A stretch of DNA of 5,212 bases. It comes from an uncultured Fusobacterium sp. (GTDB lineage: Bacteria; Fusobacteriota; Fusobacteriia; Fusobacteriales; Fusobacteriaceae). The notes under the pieces were generated by a model. The model ran no database searches. It was given only the letters and a program-made list of their open reading frames with translations, and was not told the origin of the DNA. Both the position numbers and the translations under genes were made by a program. Positions 1 through 5,212 of this stretch are shown here, one piece after another. How positions within the stretch are numbered: the first letter of the stretch is position 1; each line of letters starts with the position of its first letter. The stretch spans positions 1 to 5,212 of the forward strand of contig UQQO01000141.1 of assembly GCA_900543175.1 (NCBI GenBank), written 5' to 3'.

Positions 1-93
1 ATAAAGGAATCGGCTCAATGAATCCGGAACAGTGGCTCAGCCTAAAATGGAATGGAGGCTCAACCATGTCGGACAGATGGCTCAATCAGTCCA
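1..93. mobile_element. end of a probable IS21-family insertion sequence (partial)
   Basis: The first 93 bases differ sharply from the rest. By hand count 45 of 93 are G or C, while the adjoining kinase gene is very AT-rich. The heptamer GGCTCAA/G occurs four times, starting at 12, 34, 57 and 79 (spacings 22, 23 and 22), with GGAA- or CGGA-type words between copies. Arrays of this kind at the ends are typical of IS21-family elements, where they serve as transposase-binding repeats. The likely outer tip is the CA at 92-93, so the element would begin TGGACTG when read on the minus strand. This fits the TG...CA ends of the family. The body, with the expected istA and istB genes, would lie to the left of the window. 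The family assignment rests on the repeat pattern alone, because no transposase is visible. Confidence 0.6.
12..85. repeat. four GGCTCA direct repeats at 22-23 bp spacing
   Basis: Copies lie at 12-18, 34-40, 57-63 and 79-85. The third base pair from the end varies least in context: copies 1 and 4 share GGCTCAAT followed three bases later by TCC. The spacing is two helical turns, so the copies face the same side of the DNA, as expected for cooperative binding by a transposase. They are probably the internal terminal repeats of the insertion sequence. Confidence 0.7.
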
Positions 94-668
94 AGATTAT
101 TCAAACGCGTTTTTTTATCAAGTTTCATCATTTTATCAGTAACAATTTTTATTTCTTGTATATTATTTTTTATTGATTTTGCATAAATTAAAGAAATAAT
201 AGCAGAAAATAAAATTGATATTAATAAAGAATATGGTAAAAATTTAAGGCTTAAATCTTTCGCATCTTTTTGCATATCAGCTGTAGAAACAAATTGTAGA
301 TTTGTTTTTTTACCATCATTAAGCTTTATTTCTCTTTCTTCAATTATCAAAGAATTACTATCACTTTCTAAATTAACATTTATATTATCTTTGATTTGTA
401 TTTCATTCTTATTATTTTTTTCTTTTATATATGCTTTTATTTCACTATTCTTAGAATAAAGCTCCAAAGTTTGTTCTATATATTTTATTTCTTTTCCATT
501 CATATTACTAGAAATTTCATTTGCAATATTATGAATCTTTTCTTTTCTCGTCTCCAAATATGTTTTAGGAAAGATAAAAAAAACTAATGAATGAACTAAT
601 ATAATTATTATTCCAAGAACAGAAAATATTTGTATGAACATTTTTGGAAATATCTTTAATTTTTTCAT
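60..668 (-). pseudogene. vncS: VncS-like sensor histidine kinase, truncated by an insertion-sequence end
   Basis: This is the sensor half of a membrane histidine kinase. It has a first membrane helix at about residues 12-33, an extracellular domain at about 35-142, a second helix at about 143-163 and the start of a HAMP linker at 164-191 (including KMMKLDKKTRL). The expected continuation (a DEIG-type HAMP end, the H-box dimerisation domain and the N/G1/G2 ATP-binding domain) is absent. After about residue 191 the frame enters the GC-rich repeat DNA, adds LGLIEPSVRHG and stops at 60-62. Related VncS kinases are about 440 residues, so more than half is missing. The start is ATG at 668, which overlaps the regulator's TGA (ATGA) and has GGAG five bases upstream. 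Position after a VncR-like regulator and a Vex-like exporter supports the name. Without catalytic domains it cannot phosphorylate VncR. The missing 3' part may lie beyond the left edge. Confidence 0.82.
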
Positions 669-1318
669 TTTCTCTCCAATTTATATCCTACATTTCTTAT
701 AGTAGTTATACAGTCTAATTGTAATTTTTTTCTAAGTTCTTTTATATATACATCTATTACTCGATCATAAGGAGTTTCTTCGCTATCTTTCCATACATAA
801 TCAATAATTTGCATTCTTGTTAACACTTGTCCATTATTATCCACTAAACATTTTAATACTTCTAGTTCTTTTGCATTTACATCTATTTCTTCACCATTTA
901 TTTTAGCTGTATAGCTATTAAAATTAACCGATAGATCCTTATATTCAAACTTCTCTAAATGTCCATAATTCTTCTTAATTAAAGAATCTATTCTAGCCTT
1001 TAAGACCGGCAATGAAAATGGCTTTTCTACATATCCGTCTACTAAATTAGTAAATGCATCAATTTTATATTCTTCATCACTAAATGCAGTCAAGATTAGA
1101 ATTGGTAAATTGCTTTTCTTTCTAATTTCTTTCAACACTTCTAAACCATTTATAAAAGGTATCTGAATGTCTAAGATAACCAAATTTATATCGCTATTAA
1201 ATTTTGACAAGGCTTCTCTTCCATCTTTAGCTTGAATAACAGTATATCCAAATTCTGAAAGATATTCACTTATTCCCTCTCTTATCATATTATCATCTTC
1301 AACAGTTAATATTTTCAT
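665..1318 (-). CDS. vncR: VncR-like OmpR/PhoB-family response regulator
   Basis: This is a cytoplasmic DNA-binding response regulator of 217 residues, full length for the family. The receiver domain (about 1-118) has the acidic pair D8/D9, the phosphoacceptor D50 in VILDIQIP, T77 and K99 in the EKPF motif. A winged-helix DNA-binding domain follows (about 122-217), with the typical ending DVYIKELRKKL and TIRNVGYKL. I chose the ATG at 1318. A GTG at 1330 would add four residues, but its codons contain the ribosome binding site (GGAGG at 1324-1328, five bases before the ATG). It has its own promoter and is separated from vex3 by a terminator. It ends in an ATGA overlap with the kinase gene. The protein looks intact, but its partner kinase is truncated. 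It may be inactive, or be phosphorylated by another kinase or by acetyl phosphate. Targets are unknown, and the adjacent Vex exporter is the obvious candidate. Confidence 0.92.
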   Translation of the reverse strand: MKILTVEDDNMIREGISEYLSEFGYTVIQAKDGREALSKFNSDINLVILDIQIPFINGLEVLKEIRKKSNLPILILTAFSDEEYKIDAFTNLVDGYVEKPFSLPVLKARIDSLIKKNYGHLEKFEYKDLSVNFNSYTAKINGEEIDVNAKELEVLKCLVDNNGQVLTRMQIIDYVWKDSEETPYDRVIDVYIKELRKKLQLDCITTIRNVGYKLERK

Positions 1319-1348
1319 ATATACCTCCACTTAAGCCTCTACACTCGT

Positions 1349-1377
1349 ATTATACAGCATATTATTTGATATTTAAA
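1349..1377 (-). promoter_or_regulatory. sigma-A-type promoter of the vncR-vncS operon
   Basis: On the minus strand a perfect -10 TATAAT lies at 1349-1354. A TTTAAA box (four of six matches to TTGACA) lies at 1372-1377, with a 17-bp spacer. Transcription would start near 1342, giving a leader of about two dozen bases before the vncR ATG at 1318. It sits just downstream of the vex3 terminator, so the regulator pair can be expressed independently of the exporter. Confidence 0.72.
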
Positions 1378-1381
1378 AGCC

Positions 1382-1417
1382 AAAAAATTTTTGGTGCTAA
1401 AAAGCACCAAAAATTTT
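1382..1417 (-). terminator. intrinsic terminator of the vex operon
   Basis: A perfect 14-bp inverted repeat (AAAATTTTTGGTGC at 1384-1397 and its complement at 1404-1417) encloses a six-base loop. On the minus strand it is followed by a run of T (complement of the A run at 1382-1387). The vex3 stop codon TAA at 1416-1418 lies inside the base of the stem, so termination follows directly on the end of translation. The GGTGC/GCACC core is the strong part; the rest of the stem is A-T. Confidence 0.85.
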
Positions 1418-2792
1418 AATTATTGTCACTTAATAATTCTTTTGGATTCCTTCTTAATATATTGAATGAAGAAATAATCAATGATACAAGAAGTACTAAA
1501 CTCATAAATATAACTACATAAATTATGAATTTAGGTAATACATTTATATCTAAACTTGATAATGTCTTGTTAAATCCTTCAGCTTCTGCCCCACCACCTA
1601 ATTGGCTAGATGCAGATTGTCTAGCTATTTGTTTAGCTATATCACCAGTAACCTTATTCAATATATTATTTCCAAGTTTGCTAGCTGTGTATTGAGCTAA
1701 GAAATAAGAACCAACGAATGCGGGGATTGATATAAATACCATCTCAATTAGGAATTGACCAAAAATTTCTAATTTTGATATACCTAATGATAGTAATACT
1801 GCTATTTCTTTCTTTCTAGCATTCATCCACAAGAATAATAATAACGAAACTACAACTCCTGCAAATATTAATGAGCCAACAAATAATTTATTTGAAATTG
1901 AGTAGATACCTGATATAGATTGTTGTAATGCAGGGTAATTTGATGAACTTTTAATCAAATTATATTCTCTCCAATTTATATCTAATTTCCCAATATCTTT
2001 TATTACACTATCAAGATTCTTATCACCTTTTACAAAGAATGTTGCATCTTGGTATACAGCTGTATCTTCTGTATTACCATAAACTTTAGCAGCTGTATGA
2101 ACATCAGTGATTAATGTATTTTCGTATAGTTCTTGTGCTGCACTTACTCCACCGCTATTATGCCCATCGAATAGACCTTTAATTTCTACTTCTACTGTTT
2201 CATCTGCACCTTTCTCATTATCAGCATCAAATAAATTAGATTTTATTTTTATCTTATCTCCAACTTTAAGATTATTTTTTTCAGCTAAATCTTTATGCAT
2301 TAAGATTTTATTTTTATCTTCATTTTCTAAATGCTTTCCTTCTACTAATTTATATGCTTCTGATACAAATTTTGTTTCTTTTGATGAGTCGTTAACCCCG
2401 GTTAACATAACTGTTCTTTTAAAATTCTTCGCTCTTTCAGGTGATTGATTCGCAAGAGTCTCTTGAGTTTCAATAATATCATAATCAACTAAATCTGCAA
2501 CACTGTTTATTCTTTTTACATAGGAGTCTATACTATCTGTTTGAGATATCTTTTTAATATCTTCACCTTTTACATTTCCCCCACCTCTAGGTGTTCCTGG
2601 ATTTACTTGTCTATTTATCTCCATAGAAAAACTATTTGTTATATTAGCAAATGTTTCTTTTGAAGCTCTGTCCGTAGCATCTTTAATAGATAAACTAATG
2701 AGACTTAAAGTTGACATAGATAAAATAACTAATATAATAATTAATGATTTTAAGCTTTTTCTAGTTACATAAGCAAATGCATTTTTTATCAT
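1416..2792 (-). CDS. vex3: Vex3-like ABC transporter permease (FtsX/MacB type)
   Basis: This is a membrane permease of 458 residues, the usual size for Vex3. Helix 1 spans about 17-36. A large extracellular MacB-like domain spans about 38-300. Three helices follow at about 303-322, 346-366 and 421-442. A basic cytoplasmic segment (NARKKEIAVLL, about 324-334) follows the second helix, as is typical where FtsX-like permeases contact the ATPase. Stretches such as NPGTPRGGG, VKRINS, GVNDSSKE and SSSNYPALQQSISG match my memory of pneumococcal Vex3. The loop before the last helix carries GGG at 399-401. The ATG at 2792 overlaps the vex2 stop by one base, and its ribosome binding site GGAGG lies inside the end of vex2, so translation is coupled. 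It probably pairs with the Vex1-like permease. The cargo is not known from sequence. Confidence 0.9.
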   Translation of the reverse strand: MIKNAFAYVTRKSLKSLIIILVILSMSTLSLISLSIKDATDRASKETFANITNSFSMEINRQVNPGTPRGGGNVKGEDIKKISQTDSIDSYVKRINSVADLVDYDIIETQETLANQSPERAKNFKRTVMLTGVNDSSKETKFVSEAYKLVEGKHLENEDKNKILMHKDLAEKNNLKVGDKIKIKSNLFDADNEKGADETVEVEIKGLFDGHNSGGVSAAQELYENTLITDVHTAAKVYGNTEDTAVYQDATFFVKGDKNLDSVIKDIGKLDINWREYNLIKSSSNYPALQQSISGIYSISNKLFVGSLIFAGVVVSLLLFLWMNARKKEIAVLLSLGISKLEIFGQFLIEMVFISIPAFVGSYFLAQYTASKLGNNILNKVTGDIAKQIARQSASSQLGGGAEAEGFNKTLSSLDINVLPKFIIYVVIFMSLVLLVSLIISSFNILRRNPKELLSDNN

Positions 2793-3448
2793 TATTCAAC
2801 CTCCAAATTCATTTTATTTACTTTTTTCAAATTTTTACCACTTAGTTCTAAAATGATATCCGCAGAATCTGCTACTTCCTTACTATGTGTTACAACTATT
2901 ACACATTTATTTCTATCTTTAGCTAATGTCTTTAATATATTAATTATTTCTCCAGCAGTAACACTGTCTAGATTACCAGTAGGCTCATCAGCTAGTATTA
3001 TTGGAGCATCTGATACCAATGCTCTAGCAATAGCTACTCTTTGTTGCTGTCCACCAGATAATTTCATAACATTTCTTTTTATTTGTTTTTTATCTAAACC
3101 TAGTTCAAACAAGATACTTTCATCCGCTGATTTATTTACTAATCTAATATTTTCAATTGGTGATAAATAATCTATTAAATTATAGTTTTGAAATACTAAA
3201 GATATATTATTTTTTCTATGATTACTATATCCTTTCTTTTGTATATCTTCATTCTTAAACAATATTTTTCCTGTTTGAGGTTTATCAAGTCCAGCAAGTA
3301 AGGAAAGAAGTGTAGATTTTCCTGTTCCTGACTTTCCTACTATCGCATAAAACTTCCCAAGTTCAAATTTTTGATTTACTCCTGACAAAACTTTTTCTTT
3401 AGAATTTGCATAACTATATGCTACATTCTTTATTTCTAATATATCCAT
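2792..3448 (-). CDS. vex2: Vex2-like ABC transporter ATPase
   Basis: This is a cytoplasmic ATP-binding subunit of 218 residues in the LolD/MacB ATPase group. All nucleotide-binding motifs are present and look functional: Walker A GKSGTGKS (38-45), Q-loop Q87, signature LSGGQ (130-134), Walker B IILADE (150-155), D-loop NLD (159-161) and H-loop H188. Segments such as ISLVFQNYNLIDYLSP and VIVVTHSKEVA match pneumococcal Vex2 as I remember it. It sits between the two permease genes, as expected for a heterodimeric permease with two ATPase copies. The start ATG at 3448 has GGAG six bases upstream, and that site overlaps the vex1 stop (TAG at 3458-3460). It should drive substrate export or mechanical transmission by MacB-type ATPase cycling. 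The substrate is unknown. Confidence 0.95.
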   Translation of the reverse strand: MDILEIKNVAYSYANSKEKVLSGVNQKFELGKFYAIVGKSGTGKSTLLSLLAGLDKPQTGKILFKNEDIQKKGYSNHRKNNISLVFQNYNLIDYLSPIENIRLVNKSADESILFELGLDKKQIKRNVMKLSGGQQQRVAIARALVSDAPIILADEPTGNLDSVTAGEIINILKTLAKDRNKCVIVVTHSKEVADSADIILELSGKNLKKVNKMNLEVE

Positions 3449-3457
3449 TATTTTCTC

Positions 3458-4735
3458 CTAACTTATTTTTGATAATATTTCTTTAGGCTTCTTGATTAAT
3501 ATTAATGAAGAAGCAAATACAACTGATAAAACAATAATACTTATTAATATTAAATAACTTTGTCCAAGTGTTGTTATATTTAACATAAAACTACTATTAT
3601 TTATTAAACTTCCACCGGAAATCATTGAGTCCTCTGAGTTAATGAATCCATCTACAATTACTTTTAGTAATACATTTCCTAAAAATAAGGAAGATATTAT
3701 ACTTGGTATCGATATGAATATTAACTCGAATATAAATTGCATTATAATTTGTATCTTAGATATTCCAATAGATAAAAATATACCTATTTCATAAATTCTT
3801 TCTCTTAACCATAGAATCAAGATTAATAAAAGAACAACCATCCCACCTAACATAATAGAATAAGTCATTATTTTTATTATATGTTTTATTCCACTCACTG
3901 ACTCTAAAGACTCTTCAAACGCATTAGAATCTTTTTCAACAAAAAACTTTGACTCATCAATTTTAAGCTCTTTCAATTTGTTTAAGGCTAAGTCTGTAGA
4001 TTCTGCACTACCAGAATACATTAAAATTTTATTTGCGATTTTATTATTTTCTGATTTATTTAATATCTCTTGGCTTGTTGAATAATCTACAAACACCATA
4101 TTTTCACTAAAATCAGAAGATAATCCTGTATATGTTTCCTGTTTTTTACCGGAAAAGATTCCTATAATTTTAAATTTATGACTTTTTATTTTTCCACTTT
4201 TTTCAATATCCAGTAATTCAAGATTAACTTCATCACCTAATTTTAGATTGTTTTGTTTAGCAAATTCTTCATGAACAATAATTGAATTCTTATCATTTTC
4301 TCCTATATTTTTACCTTCTTTAATTGTAAATACTCCACTACTAAATAAAATATTTCTTTTAGTATTATTTGTAGCTTCCAGTGAAACAACATTCTTAAAT
4401 TCGTCAGATAAATCATCTCTATTTATTCTTTGTTCTCCGCTAACTACTTTAGCATCTTTTAGTTTTGCTAATCCATCATATTGAATTACTTTTTCTTCAA
4501 TTTCTTTTAATTTTTCAATATCTTTAAATTGATTAACATTAAAATATTTACCATCTTTTTTTGTTATTGATATTGAAGAATTAGAACTTTCATATAAAGC
4601 CTTTTCTATTTCATTGCTTGATTTCATTATTGTTAAACAAGAATACAAGCAAGAAAGAACTATAGTTAATATGATAAAAATTATTAAAGTTCTATTTCTC
4701 TTTCTTGTAATATATGCTATAGCATTTTTTATCAC
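3458..4735 (-). CDS. vex1: Vex1-like ABC transporter permease (FtsX/MacB type)
   Basis: This is a membrane permease of 425 residues, paralogous to the Vex3-like protein. It has helix 1 at about 16-37, an extracellular domain at about 38-285, and three helices at about 290-310, 332-353 and 394-414. RERIYEIGIFLSIGISK after the second helix is the FtsX-type cytoplasmic segment facing the ATPase. Its first residues (IKNAIAYITRK) are nearly the same as those of Vex3 (IKNAFAYVTRK). That match fixes the start at the GTG at 4733-4735, since no in-frame ATG occurs until residue 37. The ribosome binding site is unusual: GGAG lies eleven bases upstream and AAGGA only two, so initiation may be inefficient. 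The gene begins 18 bases after the 4Fe-4S gene and ends in a TAG that overlaps the vex2 ribosome binding site. Together with Vex2 and Vex3 it should form one exporter. Confidence 0.9.
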   Translation of the reverse strand: MIKNAIAYITRKRNRTLIIFIILTIVLSCLYSCLTIMKSSNEIEKALYESSNSSISITKKDGKYFNVNQFKDIEKLKEIEEKVIQYDGLAKLKDAKVVSGEQRINRDDLSDEFKNVVSLEATNNTKRNILFSSGVFTIKEGKNIGENDKNSIIVHEEFAKQNNLKLGDEVNLELLDIEKSGKIKSHKFKIIGIFSGKKQETYTGLSSDFSENMVFVDYSTSQEILNKSENNKIANKILMYSGSAESTDLALNKLKELKIDESKFFVEKDSNAFEESLESVSGIKHIIKIMTYSIMLGGMVVLLLILILWLRERIYEIGIFLSIGISKIQIIMQFIFELIFISIPSIISSLFLGNVLLKVIVDGFINSEDSMISGGSLINNSSFMLNITTLGQSYLILISIIVLSVVFASSLILIKKPKEILSKIS

Positions 4736-4753
4736 TTTCCTTACTACTCCTCT

Positions 4754-5125
4754 CTATTTTCTTACTCCATAACTAATTGCATCCACTGGACAAGCATTTT
4801 TACATCGTCCACATCTGATACACTCCAGATGATTGCAATTCTCAACTGGATCTATATTCATTTGGCAAACTTTTTTACATTTTCCACAATTAATACATTT
4901 ATCCTTATCCAATCTATATCTAAATATTGAAATAGGGTTAAAAATTGAGTAAATAGCTCCAAGTGGACATATGTATTTACAAAAAGGTCTATATATAATT
5001 ATAGAAAGTAACAAAGTAAACATAATGCAAGTAATAGGCATGCTCCTCTTGATACTATTTTTTTCGTAAATTATTCCTCCTTTATTTTTTACACAATAGC
5101 ATTTTATAGTTACTTTTAATAACAT
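4754..5125 (-). CDS. truncated 4Fe-4S binding protein, C-terminal end of a membrane polyferredoxin
   Basis: An ORF of 123 residues whose C-terminal two thirds are clearly from the NapH/YccM-like membrane ferredoxin group. It has one helix (about 31-45), RPFCKYICPLGAIY with the CxxxCP motif (C49, C53), and two 4Fe-4S motifs: C77, C80, C83, C87 and C102, C105, C108, C112-P. Full proteins of this type, as I know them, are about 250-300 residues with several membrane helices and an earlier Cys-rich segment. About 150 or more residues are therefore missing. Residues 1-30 look unlike the family. The ATG at 5125 has AAAGGTG six bases upstream; a GTG at 5134 has no good site. The open frame could make a small membrane-anchored two-cluster protein, but a decayed remnant seems more likely. 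It lies 18 bases before vex1 and may share its transcript. No functional tie to Vex is known to me. Confidence 0.7.
   Translation of the reverse strand: MLLKVTIKCYCVKNKGGIIYEKNSIKRSMPITCIMFTLLLSIIIYRPFCKYICPLGAIYSIFNPISIFRYRLDKDKCINCGKCKKVCQMNIDPVENCNHLECIRCGRCKNACPVDAISYGVRK
4999..5067 (-). pseudogene. possible decayed gene start (ACG in place of ATG) after a strong ribosome binding site
   Basis: A perfect AAAGGAGG at 5076-5083 (minus strand) is followed eight bases later by ACG AAA AAA, where ATG would be expected. The frame reads KKIVSRGACLLLALCLLC and stops at 4999-5001. This is a basic start plus hydrophobic helix, out of frame with the 4Fe-4S reading. It resembles the beginning of a small membrane or exported protein. 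It could be the original start of a gene later joined to the ferredoxin end by deletion. One possibility is the small CXXC membrane proteins that I recall near such ferredoxins, but the remaining piece is too short to identify. Confidence 0.35.
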
Positions 5126-5212
5126 TCTACACACCTTTTATGAAACGTTGATGAAATATAATTTTGTATTTTTCCAAACTATGGTATAATAATATAAGTA
5201 TTATGCTTATCC
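5126..5212. promoter_or_regulatory. upstream region with direct repeat and divergent extended -10
   Basis: This region lies upstream of the leftward operon. ATGAAA occurs at 5140-5145 and again at 5151-5156, an 11-bp direct repeat of the kind bound by OmpR/PhoB-family regulators. On the plus strand TGGTATAAT at 5182-5190 is a perfect extended -10, pointing out of the window to the right, with only a weak -35. A short dyad, ATAATA and TATTAT around TAAG, spans 5189-5204. For the minus strand I could not fix a convincing promoter; a CATAAT at 5200-5205 is possible, but its -35 would lie outside the window. Confidence 0.35.

Noticed and set aside
1..93. CRISPR array, considered because of the regular repeats
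   Set aside because: The repeated word is only about 7 bases, the repeat-plus-spacer unit is 22-23 bp, and the intervening parts are related to one another. This fits transposon end repeats, not CRISPR.
396..587. 63-codon plus-strand ORF within the kinase gene
   Set aside because: Low-complexity Phe/Ile-rich translation antisense to a clear sensor domain, with no recognisable motif. It is a shadow of AT-rich coding DNA.
1319..1330. GTG start for the response regulator at 1330
   Set aside because: The GTG codons overlap the GGAGG ribosome binding site that serves the ATG at 1318, and receiver domains of this family start at MKILTVEDD.
1331..1360. Nine-codon minus-strand ORF (MLYNTSVEA) between vex3 and vncR, in the place of pep27
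   Set aside because: It overlaps the -10 box, so the predicted transcript would start inside it. It has no ribosome binding site and no likeness to Pep27.
2107..2448. 113-codon plus-strand ORF within vex3
   Set aside because: Ser/Leu-rich translation antisense to the conserved extracellular domain of the Vex3-like permease. It is a shadow frame.
2853..3170. 105-codon plus-strand ORF within vex2
   Set aside because: It is antisense to the conserved Walker B, signature and D-loop region of the ATPase, whose codon constraints explain the open frame.
5126..5134. GTG start at 5134 for the 4Fe-4S ORF
   Set aside because: It sits within the AAAGGTG sequence that serves as ribosome binding site for the ATG at 5125 and has no site of its own.

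Overview
This is an AT-rich window from a low-GC Gram-positive bacterium (Bacillota), with every recognisable gene on the minus strand. The protein sequences resemble those of streptococci and of anaerobic cocci and clostridia. The polyferredoxin fragment at the right end suggests an anaerobic or fermentative host. The species cannot be named from sequence alone.

Read along the minus strand (right to left), the layout is as follows. (1) 5126-5212: a short upstream region with an 11-bp-spaced direct repeat and a possible divergent promoter. (2) 4754-5125: a shortened 4Fe-4S protein that looks like the C-terminal end of a larger membrane polyferredoxin. (3) 3458-4735, 2792-3448 and 1416-2792: a permease, ATPase, permease ABC module matching Vex1, Vex2 and Vex3. 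(4) 1382-1417: a strong intrinsic terminator. (5) 1349-1377: a promoter. (6) 665-1318: an OmpR-family response regulator matching VncR. (7) 60-668: the sensor half of its histidine kinase (VncS-like), cut off after the HAMP region. (8) about 1-93: GC-richer DNA with four 22-23-bp-spaced GGCTCA repeats, which looks like the end of an IS21-family insertion sequence.

The order vex1-vex2-vex3-vncR-vncS is the one known from Streptococcus pneumoniae. There the Vex proteins form a MacB/FtsX-type ABC exporter and VncRS is the adjacent two-component system. The Vex genes are tightly coupled here (stops overlapping the next ribosome binding site or start) and end in their own terminator. The two-component pair has its own promoter and is joined by an ATGA overlap. 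No Pep27-like peptide gene is present between vex3 and vncR.

The main event in the window is the loss of the kinase. The reading frame runs into the mobile-element end, picks up eleven foreign residues and stops before the dimerisation/phosphotransfer and ATP-binding domains. The response regulator and exporter look intact but appear to have lost their cognate sensor. I see a known type of system with an unusual lesion, not a wholly new system.
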